Part shown: piece after piece, positions 7,613 through 16,095 of the stretch
Numbering within the stretch: the stretch's first letter is position 1
How the letters are laid out: the number at the start of each line of letters is the position of its first letter
Source: Candidatus Hemicellulosilyticus sp. P3
Lineage (GTDB): Bacteria; Bacteroidota; Bacteroidia; Bacteroidales; P3
Length of the DNA stretch: 52,907 nucleotides
Direction of reading: 5' to 3'
Assembly: GCA_001543385.1 (NCBI GenBank)
Contig: LPNH01000015.1
Coordinates: forward strand, 1-52,907
Program-made: the position numbers and the translations under genes
Notes under the pieces: generated by a model
Told to the model about the DNA's origin: nothing
Seen by the model: only the letters and a program-made list of their open reading frames with translations
The model's database searches: none

Positions 7613-7864
7613 TCAGTCGTCGATATTGACATTCTCTATTCTTGCCCTGGCCTCCAGCACCGCGAGGTACTCCTCCATGGCGCGGAGCTGAATGGTGTAG
7701 ATGCTTCTGGGGCAATCCGGAGTGAAGTCGAGTTTATTCTCGTCCCACAGCTTCAACACTGCCTTCAGATTGTTCAATCTGACTTTCAGATGGTAATATT
7801 CCGCCCTGAAACGGTTGCGGTAGTCACCATCCAACATAAGTTTTGCTATCTCTGAGAGGTTCAT
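7613..7864 (-). CDS. Small protein resembling phage crAss001_48-related family
   Basis: 83 aa, helical, no signal or membrane segment. The pattern RFRAEYYHLKVRLNNL, then KLDFTPDCPRSIYTIQLRAMEEYL, resembles a short family common in gut phages and prophages (crAss001_48-related); this is from memory. Function is unknown. It stands alone between gpmA and a tRNA cluster, convergent with gpmA and with its own -7 box. tRNA genes are common integration sites, so it may be a leftover of an integrated element. No integrase or other phage gene is near. Confidence 0.6.
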   Translation of the reverse strand: MNLSEIAKLMLDGDYRNRFRAEYYHLKVRLNNLKAVLKLWDENKLDFTPDCPRSIYTIQLRAMEEYLAVLEARARIENVNIDD

Positions 7865-7888
7865 GGATATGATTATTGAATAACGCTA

Positions 7889-7896
7889 CAAATTTA
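7889..7896 (-). promoter_or_regulatory. -7 box for the small phage-type gene
   Basis: TAAATTTG on the - strand matches TAnnTTTG and ends 25 bp before the ATG at 7864. The -33 region is not clear. Confidence 0.5.
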
Positions 7897-8000
7897 CTGT
7901 TTTTTTATGAATTTCCATCCACATAAATTGGAATAAATTAAGAATGCAGGGGCAAAGAAAAATATTTCAGCCCCCGCGGCATATATTCAATTTTAATTCG

Positions 8001-8008
8001 TATCTTTG
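8001..8008 (+). promoter_or_regulatory. -7 box for the tRNA-Ser/Pro/Arg cluster
   Basis: TATCTTTG, 52 bp before the tRNA-Ser 5' end. There is no clear TTG at the -33 position. Confidence 0.55.
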
Positions 8009-8059
8009 CAGCCGATTTCGTCAGGAAGGCACAGGTCTTATAGAAATCGTAAGGTACAC

Positions 8060-8150
<91 letters not shown>

Positions 8151-8168
8151 GAGCGAGCTCACGAAAGG

Positions 8169-8193
8169 AAAGACGTCTACGGACGTCTTTTTT
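8169..8193 (+). terminator. Hairpin plus U run between tRNA-Ser and tRNA-Pro
   Basis: AAGACGTC (8170-8177) and GACGTCTT (8182-8189) pair around a 4-base loop TACG, and the run of six T ends at 8193. It looks like an intrinsic terminator yet lies inside the tRNA cluster with no new promoter in the 15 bp before tRNA-Pro. Confidence 0.6.
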
Positions 8194-8207
8194 CTTGGCA
8201 ACGCCAA

Positions 8208-8285
8208 CGGGATATAGCGTAGTCCGGTTATCGCGCCTGCTTTGGGAGCAGGAGGTCGCCTGTTCGAATCAGGCTATCCCGACCA
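8208..8285 (+). tRNA. tRNA-Pro (anticodon TGG)
   Basis: Acceptor stem CGGGATA/TATCCCG starting with C, as usual for bacterial tRNA-Pro. Anticodon loop TTTGGGA (anticodon TGG), T loop TTCGAAT, discriminator A, CCA encoded (8283-8285). Confidence 0.93.
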
Positions 8286-8312
8286 ACAATACCGCACCCT
8301 GCGGTCTATTGC

Positions 8313-8386
8313 GGTTCCGTAGCTCAGCTGGATAGAGCAACTGCCTTCTAAGCAGTAGGTCCTGCGTTCGAATCGCAGCGGAATCA
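8313..8386 (+). tRNA. tRNA-Arg (anticodon TCT)
   Basis: Acceptor stem GGTTCCG/CGGAATC with one G-U pair, D arm GCTC/GAGC, anticodon loop CTTCTAA (anticodon TCT), T loop TTCGAAT, discriminator A. CCA is not encoded directly after the discriminator. Last gene of the cluster. Confidence 0.9.
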
Positions 8387-8391
8387 CACCA

Positions 8392-8423
8392 AGCAGCCAG
8401 TGGCCTGAAGGCCGCTGGCTGCT
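8392..8423. terminator. Bidirectional hairpin after the tRNA cluster
   Basis: 14-bp stem (8392-8405 with 8410-8423, one mismatch) and a TGAA loop, between tRNA-Arg (+) and the flippase gene (-). There is no strong U run, so termination efficiency is uncertain. Confidence 0.6.
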
Positions 8424-8440
8424 CATATTATGACACAAGC

Positions 8441-9733
8441 TCACCGACGTTCACCTGCAACCCTGCGGTCGTGACGACGCAATTGCCATATATACCAAAC
8501 CAGCAGCCCCGACGAGACCAGCAGCCCCGACAGGGAGTAGGCAGCCACCGCCAACCGGAAGCTTTGGAAGACGATGCCTGCAACCACGGCAATGACTCGC
8601 AACAGAAGCAGAACGACATAGAAAAGAAACTCCATGCGTTGGGTGGAGAAGATATTGGGGACAAACGACAGCATCATTGAGGTGAACGAAACGTAACACC
8701 AGGGCAGCAGCCACCGCACATAGTATCCACAGCCGGCCCACTCACCGCCGAACACCCATACAAACAAGGGTTCCGCGACAAAGAAAAACAGCAAACACGC
8801 AGGCAGTGCCAGCAGATTGACACGCAACAGAATGCGCAACATGTCGCCACAGACAGGCCGGCCCGCCGCCACACGGTTGCAGACGCGCATGTAAAGCACA
8901 CGCTCCATATCGGCATTGACAAGGGTGACCGGGCGGAAAGTGAATGTGAGCGCCAATGAGAAGAGGCCGACGACAGCATTGTCGAAGTAGAGGGCCAGCC
9001 AGATGAACGGCAGGTTGTACGAGAAGCTGGAGATGAAATCCTTGGGCAGCACATAGAGCGGGAAATTGCGGAATTTGCGTGCCGCGGCAAGAGCAGCCGC
9101 ACGTGAGGGTGGCTCCGCCTGAGCCACAGGCAGACGACGTATGCGAAGCCGATAGCTTACGTCGGCAGCGACCTGGCCGAAGACGGTGGCCGACGGAAGG
9201 CCGGCCTTGGCAAACAGCGGCAGTAAGCGGGACGACAGGCCGAAGAGCACCTTGGCCAACGAGGTGGCGGCACCGTAGACGACCGCAGAAACAGCAATGG
9301 GGCGATAGCGTTGATAGCGGTTAAAAAGAAAAGAATGTATCCGGGCGCTGCCCGCAAAGAAAACGAGCGGAGGCAGCAGCAACGCGACGGCACCCAACGC
9401 GCGTGTTTTGCCCGGCAGCGCATCGCAGACAACCAATAGGGCGATGGCGGTGAGCAACAACAGGGAAACAACGGCATTGAGGCGGCGTGTAAAACGCAAC
9501 AGCGCCCGGGCCTCACGGCTGTCGGCGGTCAGCGGGAAAGCCAGCTCATATTTGCCGGTGGCCAGAATGATGAAGACTTCCACATAACTGTAAAAGATAT
9601 TAAAGAGACCGAAGTCGGAGGGTGAAAAGAGGCGTGTGACAAGGGGATAGGCCGCCAACGCAATGAGTTGTCCGAGCACCGAACCCGACATCAATGTGGT
9701 CATGGAACGCACTATGGCTGGCGGCCGTTTCAT
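8441..9733 (-). CDS. Polysaccharide flippase (MOP/Wzx-like)
   Basis: 430 aa, about 12 predicted membrane segments and few charged residues between them. The N-terminus (SGSVLGQLIALAAYPLVTRLFSPSDFGLFNIFYS) is the standard start of polysaccharide/oligosaccharide exporters of the MOP superfamily, which move lipid-linked glycans across the inner membrane. The start ATG overlaps the stop of the VWA gene by 4 bp (ATGA), so it is translationally coupled and last in a five-gene unit. No glycosyltransferases are adjacent, so the glycan is unknown. Conserved Bacteroidetes position next to a VWA protein and manA suggests envelope glycan work, which is inference. Confidence 0.85.
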   Translation of the reverse strand: MKRPPAIVRSMTTLMSGSVLGQLIALAAYPLVTRLFSPSDFGLFNIFYSYVEVFIILATGKYELAFPLTADSREARALLRFTRRLNAVVSLLLLTAIALLVVCDALPGKTRALGAVALLLPPLVFFAGSARIHSFLFNRYQRYRPIAVSAVVYGAATSLAKVLFGLSSRLLPLFAKAGLPSATVFGQVAADVSYRLRIRRLPVAQAEPPSRAAALAAARKFRNFPLYVLPKDFISSFSYNLPFIWLALYFDNAVVGLFSLALTFTFRPVTLVNADMERVLYMRVCNRVAAGRPVCGDMLRILLRVNLLALPACLLFFFVAEPLFVWVFGGEWAGCGYYVRWLLPWCYVSFTSMMLSFVPNIFSTQRMEFLFYVVLLLLRVIAVVAGIVFQSFRLAVAAYSLSGLLVSSGLLVWYIWQLRRHDRRVAGERR

Positions 9734-11832
9734 AGGCGTCCGTTATATTTACGCACAAGCCACTCTACAGACAGCAACAGCAACAGCACGGCCAACAGCC
9801 ACGGCAGGCGCAACAACTCGTCGTAACGCATTTGGGAACTGATAAGTGGCTTCATGTCTGTGCGGCGATGCAGCAGCGGGAGCAGATTCATCACACTGTC
9901 GGCCGGCACAACAGCACCGCCGGTGGTATGCGCCAATGTGCGCAGCAGGGCATGGTCTGCCACCAGGTTTACGGCCTCGATGTCAAAATCCTCTACAACA
10001 AAAGCCGCGGCGGCGGTCAATGATTCGCCATCGAAGACAGTGGAGGCCTGGCAACGGTAGGTGCCGGCCGGCAGCAGTCCGAGGTTGGCACTGTAGGTCC
10101 GGTGACCGGGGGTGCGGACAGCTGGCTGCGACAGTTCGGTGCCGCCAGCTGACGGCCGCCAGCTGACGGTGACCGGCGGCTGCTGTGTCAACTCGCCGTT
10201 GTTGTCGTAGAGCTCGGCTTCAAGAACGACCTGCTCACCTTGGCAGTAACGCGGTTGCGACACGATGCGGAAGCGGCTGGCGTCGGGCTGGCTGGCGGCA
10301 AAGACAGCCAGCTTGTTGAACAACTGGTCGAAACGTTCGTGGCTGCCATCGGTGCGATAGTCCGTCAGGCGCCAACGCCAAAGTCCGTCACCCATAACCC
10401 ACACCTGCCTTGCGCCGGCGGTTGAAAGCGCCACCAACGGCTGGCCGGACACCACACCGCCGATTTTTGCATAGAAGAGAGGCTGGACATGCGGCTGGAC
10501 ATGGTAGTCGCCAAAAGGAGACTGCAGGGGCGGCAACTGTTCGATGGCCGAACGCAACGCATCGGGCACATCAAAATGGATGAAGTCTGTACGGCCAGAC
10601 GCTGTAGCCTCGACAGATTTAGCGAGCCGTGTCCGCACCTCTATACCGCTTCGCATGGCGTTGAAACGAGACAGGTCGGCTCCCTCGCCCAGAATATGCA
10701 TCACAGGCTTGCGCAACGACTGCAACTCGCGATAGAGCTCGGGGTCGGAAAGATTGTGCAACACCACCAAATCGGCCGAAGCAACGGCACGCTTCAGCAA
10801 GGGCATGCCAGCCGGCGTCAGCCCGGCAGGCTGCACCAACCGGAAAGAGACCTCGCAGTCGCGGCTGGATGTGAACGATTGCCGCAACGCCGCAACATCG
10901 GGGTGCGGCGCCGAAGCCAATATGACTATCTTCCGCCGCCGGTCGGCGACTTCGACAGTGACCGTGCGTCGGTTGTTGTGCGGGTTGTATTCGCCGGCGG
11001 CGACATCCAAAGCCAATGTATATTGCTGCAAGCCGGCGGCGTCGGCCTCGACAAGAAAAGTCTCGGTGAGGACAAAGTCGTCGCTGTTGAATGCCACCTG
11101 CTTTGATGCAAGCACCTGCCCATTGTGTATCAGACGGAAGGTGCGCTCGATGCCGCGCATATTGGTGGCACGCAACGTAACCTCGATGGGGAAACGGTCA
11201 TGCAGTGCCACGCGCTGATTGTGGCGTACATGGACCACGGCGGCATCGCGGCGCACCGTGGTGTCACCCATGGCCACAGCATAGACAGGCACCATGAGCC
11301 GACCGGCTTCTGCGGCAGGATGGACTCCGCGGTTGTAGAGGCCGTCGCCGGCCACGACGACAGCACAGAGGTTGCGATGGCGGTAGCGGCTGCCGACCTC
11401 GCGGAAGAGCGCCGAGAGGTCAGTGGCGTCGCCGCAATAGTCGACCCCGCCCGCGTCGCCTTCGACAGCTTCGCCGGCATAACGGTAGAAGCGCACCTCA
11501 CAGTCGTGGTCCAGACGGCGCGTCAACTGCCGCAAAGCGTCGAGGTAAGCGGTGCGATAATAAACAGAATCTTTCGTCATCGCGACCGAACGACTGTTAT
11601 CCTGCGCCACCACGACGACAGGACGTTCCTTCTCGTGGCGCTCCATGCGCACCATGGGCGAAAGCAACAGAAAGGCAGTGAGCGCGACAACAACAAACCG
11701 CACACCGGCCAGGCACCACCGCAGTGCAGGACTGAAATGCACTGTACGGAAGTAGAGCAACGCACTGTAGCAGCCCCCCGCCAACAGGCAGAACAGCAGA
11801 AAAAACCAAGGATAGTCGATAATCAGTCGCAT
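9730..11832 (-). CDS. Membrane-anchored VWA-domain protein
   Basis: 700 aa. Two N-terminal membrane helices (residues ~8-30 and ~38-62), then a von Willebrand A-like domain from ~70 to ~215 with a MIDAS-type DNSRS motif and a later GDGLYNRG. A large periplasmic part with Ig/CARDB-like beta regions follows, and a C-terminal membrane helix (~675-693) precedes a short basic tail. It resembles the conserved BatA-like and glutamine-amidotransferase-like membrane proteins of Bacteroidetes, function unknown. It lies 15 bp after manA and overlaps the flippase start by 4 bp. A metal-dependent protein-binding role in the envelope is inferred from the MIDAS motif. Confidence 0.75.
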   Translation of the reverse strand: MRLIIDYPWFFLLFCLLAGGCYSALLYFRTVHFSPALRWCLAGVRFVVVALTAFLLLSPMVRMERHEKERPVVVVAQDNSRSVAMTKDSVYYRTAYLDALRQLTRRLDHDCEVRFYRYAGEAVEGDAGGVDYCGDATDLSALFREVGSRYRHRNLCAVVVAGDGLYNRGVHPAAEAGRLMVPVYAVAMGDTTVRRDAAVVHVRHNQRVALHDRFPIEVTLRATNMRGIERTFRLIHNGQVLASKQVAFNSDDFVLTETFLVEADAAGLQQYTLALDVAAGEYNPHNNRRTVTVEVADRRRKIVILASAPHPDVAALRQSFTSSRDCEVSFRLVQPAGLTPAGMPLLKRAVASADLVVLHNLSDPELYRELQSLRKPVMHILGEGADLSRFNAMRSGIEVRTRLAKSVEATASGRTDFIHFDVPDALRSAIEQLPPLQSPFGDYHVQPHVQPLFYAKIGGVVSGQPLVALSTAGARQVWVMGDGLWRWRLTDYRTDGSHERFDQLFNKLAVFAASQPDASRFRIVSQPRYCQGEQVVLEAELYDNNGELTQQPPVTVSWRPSAGGTELSQPAVRTPGHRTYSANLGLLPAGTYRCQASTVFDGESLTAAAAFVVEDFDIEAVNLVADHALLRTLAHTTGGAVVPADSVMNLLPLLHRRTDMKPLISSQMRYDELLRLPWLLAVLLLLLSVEWLVRKYNGRL

Positions 11833-11847
11833 GGCAGCTGTGACAGT

Positions 11848-12969
11848 CTATTCGTGACGGTGACGGCCATCGCCGCCATCAAACAGCTCCTCATCCTGCA
11901 GCCCGTCGTCCATGAAACGCGCCACCCAATCCATGTCGTCCTTATGGCGCAACTCCTCGTCGCCGTATTGCGCAGGGTCGATATAGACTTCGAGCAATTT
12001 GGCGGCACCCTCGGCATAAAGCTCCACCTCGTCGGCGACGGCAGGCACCAGCACACACTCACCGGCATGGAGCGGACACACCGTGTCCAAGGCACGCACC
12101 GCAGCCACACCCTCGACGCAGAAATAGATGATAAAACTGTCCAGCCGGGCAAAATTTTTGCGTAGCGACGCGGTGGGGTTGGCAGCAGTGGAGCAGAGCG
12201 GTATCAGGCTGGCGGTGAAGTGCGGGCACTGCACCAGCCTGGCGGTGGCGTTGTCGCTGTAAGTATAGGGGGTGCGGCCGTCGCGGACCGCCGAGAACTC
12301 AATGGCGTCCAACGCCTCCTCTGTATGCAGCTCTCGCAGGCGGCCGTCGCGGTCGGGTCGGTTATAGTCGTATATTCGGTAGGTGCAGTCGCTGTTCTGC
12401 TGTATCTCGGCCAGCAGCAGACCGCCGCCCAGGGCATGGACACGTCCTGCGGGGATGAAGTAGACATCGCCCTGCTGCGGATGTTCGACATGGAGCAGCG
12501 ACTCGAGGCGGCCGCTTTCCAACGCTTGGCAATAAACATCGCGGTCCAGGTCCTGTCTGAATCCGTCGACGAGCGTGGCATCCGCATCCGCCTCAAGAAT
12601 ATACCACATCTCGGTCTTCCCGTTCTCCATGCCCCGACGTCGTGCCAGCTCGTCGTCAGGATGAACCTGTATGGAGAGTTTGTCGGCGGCGTCAATGAGT
12701 TTGACGAGCAGCGGAAAGTTGTTGCCGAAACGCAGATAGTTGCGCTCACCCACCAACTCGCCCATATAGATTTCCAACACTTCGTTCAACGTGTTGTCGG
12801 CAAGAAAACCATTCGACACTACAGACTCGCTGCCGGCGACACTCGACAGCGCCCACAGCTCTCCGCAATTAGGGAGCGGACTGTAGTTGAAACCCAGTGC
12901 CTGTATGCGATTGCCGCCCCAGACCTTATGTTTGAAAAGCGGCAGAAATTTCATGGGATATAGCGACAT
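11848..12969 (-). CDS. manA: Mannose-6-phosphate isomerase, class I
   Basis: 373 aa. It interconverts mannose-6-phosphate and fructose-6-phosphate, feeding GDP-mannose and glycan synthesis. Cupin zinc-site motifs are visible: QVHPDDELA (~residue 100) and IPAGRVHALG (~170), followed by the active-site region EIQQNSDCTYRIYDYNR. Start at 12969 is preferred because family members commonly begin a few residues before KFLPLFK; ATG at 12954 is also possible. It sits between a thioredoxin-fold gene (29 bp upstream) and the VWA gene. Confidence 0.92.
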   Translation of the reverse strand: MSLYPMKFLPLFKHKVWGGNRIQALGFNYSPLPNCGELWALSSVAGSESVVSNGFLADNTLNEVLEIYMGELVGERNYLRFGNNFPLLVKLIDAADKLSIQVHPDDELARRRGMENGKTEMWYILEADADATLVDGFRQDLDRDVYCQALESGRLESLLHVEHPQQGDVYFIPAGRVHALGGGLLLAEIQQNSDCTYRIYDYNRPDRDGRLRELHTEEALDAIEFSAVRDGRTPYTYSDNATARLVQCPHFTASLIPLCSTAANPTASLRKNFARLDSFIIYFCVEGVAAVRALDTVCPLHAGECVLVPAVADEVELYAEGAAKLLEVYIDPAQYGDEELRHKDDMDWVARFMDDGLQDEELFDGGDGRHRHE

Positions 12970-12998
12970 AACGTTTTTTTCTATATGCTATGGATGAA

Positions 12999-13895
12999 TC
13001 ACTGTGTTTTGTGTTTTGCACCGCCCGACATGCGCTCCAACTCCCAGATGCGCACGTCGCGATCGACGACAATGCCGGCGGTGTCGACAAGGATGATATA
13101 GGGAATGTGGTCGATAGCCAGCAGGTCGACACAGGCGGCGTCCCACCCAAGCGGGTCGTCGTCGATACGACAGACGACACAGTTGAGCGGCACAGGCCCT
13201 CGGGCCAGCCGTTGCAGCTGCTGCAGCTGACGTTCGCACTGCCGGCAATAGGAGGCACTGAAGAAAAGCACGTTGCAGCAGGTGTCGGACAGGAGCGTGT
13301 CGACAGCGACACGGCGGTGTGCCGTGTCGACAAATTCGAAGTGCGGCAGTCTGGTGCCGGCCTCTGTGGCCAGGATCCGCTCGACACGCTGCAACAGCAT
13401 CCGGTAGTGGGGAACTTCGCGGGCGACGCCATGAAGGAGGGCACAATCGGCAGGCAACGAGGCTCCGTCGCCCCGCTGGAGCAGGATGAGGGGTGCATAG
13501 GGAGAAGCGTAGTCCGGCGCCTCGTCCCACTGTTCGGCGGCCAAACGGTACTCCGAGTTGCTGCGCGATCCCGATACCCGCGACATGGCGGGCTGACGGT
13601 CGTCGACAGAAATACGGATGCGGCTGTTCTCTACATAGAAAAACAACGGCTGCGCCATGCTGCTGTGCCACAACTCAGCTGCGACAGGACGCTCCACCTC
13701 ACCTTCGATGACAAAACGGCCGTCACGCACTTTGGCCTGAAGAGCCCGGTTGTTCCGCTGCCCTTCAAACAGCGTCAACCGCACCGTACCGCGGCGCGGA
13801 CTACTAAAAACCCCTTCTACACAGAAACCCTGTGCTGAAAGGGATAAGCATTGAAAGATAAACAGTATGAGGAGCGGCAGGCCCTTAGTAGGCAT
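12999..13895 (-). CDS. Secreted DUF4369/thioredoxin-fold (TlpA-like) protein
   Basis: 298 aa. Signal peptide with predicted cut after LSLSA, leaving Gln at +1. Residues ~22-120 look like DUF4369, the beta domain that precedes thioredoxin folds in Bacteroidetes. Residues ~165-290 are a TlpA/ResA-like thioredoxin domain with the redox motif CRQC (FFSASYCRQCERQ) and a cis-Pro loop near IPYIILV. It should act in the periplasm as a thiol-disulfide reductase, substrate unknown. The CRQC pair is unusual for the family, where CxPC is common. It overlaps the upstream lipoprotein gene by 11 bp. Confidence 0.8.
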   Translation of the reverse strand: MPTKGLPLLILFIFQCLSLSAQGFCVEGVFSSPRRGTVRLTLFEGQRNNRALQAKVRDGRFVIEGEVERPVAAELWHSSMAQPLFFYVENSRIRISVDDRQPAMSRVSGSRSNSEYRLAAEQWDEAPDYASPYAPLILLQRGDGASLPADCALLHGVAREVPHYRMLLQRVERILATEAGTRLPHFEFVDTAHRRVAVDTLLSDTCCNVLFFSASYCRQCERQLQQLQRLARGPVPLNCVVCRIDDDPLGWDAACVDLLAIDHIPYIILVDTAGIVVDRDVRIWELERMSGGAKHKTQ

Positions 13896-14085
13896 GGTAT
13901 GTTCTGCTGTTGGAACGGTTGTCTCCTTTCACCTTATAGTTGGACTTGATCACTTTTGACTTCTTATGACTCTTCTGGTGCATCACCGCCCCGTCAGACG
14001 AGGCACACGACACACATACGCCACAGACACTCACTGCAGCCAGCGCCAACATGATTCCCCCAAAAATCTTCGCCATCGTTTTCAT
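13885..14085 (-). CDS. Small lipoprotein-like peptide, basic tail
   Basis: 66 aa from ATG 14085; longer in-frame starts would run through the promoter at 14113-14120. A hydrophobic signal (residues ~8-28) rich in Val/Ala/Cys ends in CVSCASS, a probable but non-standard lipobox. The mature part is strongly basic with repeated HKKSK and KSNYKVKGDN. Function unknown. It is the first gene of the unit running to the flippase and overlaps the next gene by 11 bp. The several Cys near the cut make the exact lipidated residue uncertain. Confidence 0.65.
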   Translation of the reverse strand: MKTMAKIFGGIMLALAAVSVCGVCVSCASSDGAVMHQKSHKKSKVIKSNYKVKGDNRSNSRTYHAY

Positions 14086-14112
14086 ACGGATAGAATATTG
14101 ATTTGTAGAGTG

Positions 14113-14120
14113 CAAAAATA
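14113..14120 (-). promoter_or_regulatory. -7 box for the small lipoprotein operon
   Basis: TATTTTTG on the - strand, 27 bp before the ATG at 14085. It is back to back with the + strand box at 14153-14160. Confidence 0.6.
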
Positions 14121-14152
14121 CAAAAAAAACCTTATCCGTGGCGTTTTTTTTG

Positions 14153-14160
14153 TATCTTTG
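14153..14160 (+). promoter_or_regulatory. -7 box for the small membrane protein/efp operon
   Basis: TATCTTTG, 26 bp before the ATG at 14187. Its centre is about 40 bp from the divergent -7 box, so the two promoters overlap in their upstream regions. Confidence 0.6.
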
Positions 14161-14186
14161 CACTTTGGAAATATCAACCTCTTCCC

Positions 14187-14453
14187 ATGTCGCGTAAAAC
14201 CGCTCTTCGCATATATGAATGGCTCTCCTACATCCTGCTGGTTGGAGCCACCGTGGTCTATTTCATATACAAGGGACAAGGCGTCAACCTGGTGCTCGTC
14301 ATCCTGATTGTGGCCGTATTCATGCGGCTGATGATGGAGCGCACCCGTTTCAAAGCCTGCGAAGAAGAAAATGAAGAGTTGCAGAACGACCTGCGCCGCC
14401 TGACCCGCCTTCTGGCCGAGGAAAAGCGGAAAGACCGGCAGAATCAAGCGTAG
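14187..14453 (+). CDS. Small membrane protein with C-terminal coiled coil
   Basis: 88 aa. Two membrane helices (residues ~10-28 and ~33-48) followed by a charged coiled coil (ERTRFKACEEENEELQ to LLAEEKRKDR). No recognised domain. It has its own promoter and precedes efp by 30 bp, so the two are probably co-transcribed. The layout, a small hairpin in the membrane with a cytoplasmic coiled coil, suggests a scaffold or adaptor role, but nothing in the sequence says more. Confidence 0.65.
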   Translation: MSRKTALRIYEWLSYILLVGATVVYFIYKGQGVNLVLVILIVAVFMRLMMERTRFKACEEENEELQNDLRRLTRLLAEEKRKDRQNQA

Positions 14454-14483
14454 CAATCATACAACAAACATATTTCACATACT

Positions 14484-15047
14484 ATGGCAACAACTACCGA
14501 CATTAAAAACGGTCTTTGCATCAATTTCAACAACGACATTTATACCATCGTGGAATTTCTGCATGTCAAACCCGGCAAAGGCGCCGCATTTGTCCGCACC
14601 AAGATGCGCAGCGTCAAGACCGGCCGCATGCTGGAAAACACATTCCCCAGCGGTGCCAAGATCGACATAGTGCGCGTGGAACGCCGCCCCTACACCTACC
14701 TTTACAAAGAGGGCGACATGCATGTCTTCATGCACACCGAGACCTACGAGCAGATCTATATTCCCGAAACCATCATCAACGCACCGCAATTCCTCAAAGA
14801 CGGGCAGTACGTTGAGATCACTGTCCACGCCGACACCGAGACTCCGCTGCTCTGCGAACTGCCCCCGTTCATCGAGACTGTGGTCACCTACACCGAACCT
14901 GGATTCAAAGGCAACACCGCCACTAACGCCATGAAAGACGCCACAGTGGAGCCGGGTGTGACGGTTCGCGTGCCCCTCTTTATCAACGAGGGAGAGCGTA
15001 TCAAGGTTGACACTCGCACCGGTGAATATTCCGAGCGCATCAAATAA
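14484..15047 (+). CDS. efp: Elongation factor P
   Basis: 187 aa, standard length, three beta-barrel domains. Domain I contains the tip loop KPGKGAAF with a Lys at the position modified in many bacteria. The family signature region [23 protein letters not shown] is represented in domain III, with [18 protein letters not shown] following. EF-P relieves ribosome stalling at polyproline. No modification enzyme (EpmA/EarP/YmfI) is in the window. The 3' end overlaps the start of the glutaminyl cyclase gene. Confidence 0.96.
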   Translation: MATTTDIKNGLCINFNNDIYTIVEFLHVKPGKGAAFVRTKMRSVKTGRMLENTFPSGAKIDIVRVERRPYTYLYKEGDMHVFMHTETYEQIYIPETIINAPQFLKDGQYVEITVHADTETPLLCELPPFIETVVTYTEPGFKGNTATNAMKDATVEPGVTVRVPLFINEGERIKVDTRTGEYSERIK

Positions 15048-16095
15048 CAAACCGCCCGACACCACGAAAAGACACATCCATCGCCCCTTTGTCAGGCCCG
15101 CCGTACTGCTGGCGACGGGAGGTCTGTTGATATCCGTATGCCTCGGATGCCGACACGACGCCCACAACGGCCATCCGGCCACCAAAGCCATAGACTACAG
15201 CGCAGTGGACACGCCCGGATTCAACGCCGACAGCGCCTACCATTATGTAGCGCAGCAGGTTGCCTTCGGCCCCCGCACCCCCGGCAGCGACAGCCACCGG
15301 AGGTGTGCCGAATACCTGACAGCAACACTGCAACGCTGGTGTGACACCGTCGTGGTTCAGCCCTTTACAACCACCCTGTGGGACGGCCGCACAGTGAAAG
15401 GGCGGAACATCATCGCCTCGCTCAACAAAGACCTCGGCAAACGCATCCTCCTTGCCGCCCACTGGGACAGCCGCCTGTGGGCCGACCACGACAGTGACGA
15501 CAGGCAGCACCGACAGCCGATAGACGGCGCCAACGACGGCGCCAGCGGCGTAGGGGTCATATTAGAACTGGCGCGTTGCATGTCGCAAGCCCCCCCGTCG
15601 ATAGGCATAGACTTCATCCTGTTCGACGTTGAAGACCAAGGCTCACCTGAATGGGCTGACGCGCACGACAGCGACACATGGTGCAAAGGATCGCAGTACT
15701 GGGCTCAGCATCCGCACCAGCCTTACTACAGCGCGCTCTATGGCATCCTTTACGACATGGTGGGCACACCGAAGCCCCGGTTCACACAAGAAGAAATCAG
15801 CCGCCAGTTTGCCTCGACGACACTCAACAAAGTGTGGGACGTTGCCAGCGCACTGGGCTATGGCAACATATTCCTCAACCAAAAGACCGAGCCCATCCTC
15901 GACGACCACTATTACATCAACCGGATGGCGAACATACCCACCATTGACATTGTGCAAAACAGCGAGGGGTACAGCTTCTTTCCGCACTGGCACACCACAT
16001 CCGACAATCTTGACTGCATAGACTCAACCACACTGAAAATTGTGGGGTCGGTGACGCTGAAAACCATCTACGGCGACTATCCTTCCGACAAATGA
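15022..16095 (+). CDS. Glutaminyl-peptide cyclotransferase, M28-family lipoprotein
   Basis: About 357 aa. It converts N-terminal Gln of exported proteins to pyroglutamate. The zinc/active-site order matches Bacteroidetes glutaminyl cyclases: [16 protein letters not shown] (Asp ligand), FDVEDQG (catalytic Glu then Asp ligand), [11 protein letters not shown], and WHTTSDN (His ligand). An N-terminal hydrophobic segment ends in CLGC, a likely lipobox. Start is uncertain: no ATG exists before the signal, GTG 15022 is chosen and TTG 15007 is the alternative; both overlap efp. It overlaps the next lipoprotein gene by 4 bp. Confidence 0.85.
   Translation: MNIPSASNNKPPDTTKRHIHRPFVRPAVLLATGGLLISVCLGCRHDAHNGHPATKAIDYSAVDTPGFNADSAYHYVAQQVAFGPRTPGSDSHRRCAEYLTATLQRWCDTVVVQPFTTTLWDGRTVKGRNIIASLNKDLGKRILLAAHWDSRLWADHDSDDRQHRQPIDGANDGASGVGVILELARCMSQAPPSIGIDFILFDVEDQGSPEWADAHDSDTWCKGSQYWAQHPHQPYYSALYGILYDMVGTPKPRFTQEEISRQFASTTLNKVWDVASALGYGNIFLNQKTEPILDDHYYINRMANIPTIDIVQNSEGYSFFPHWHTTSDNLDCIDSTTLKIVGSVTLKTIYGDYPSDK

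Noticed and set aside
11125..12165. 346-codon frame antisense to the VWA and manA genes
   Set aside because: Spans two clear genes on the other strand and has shadow-like composition.
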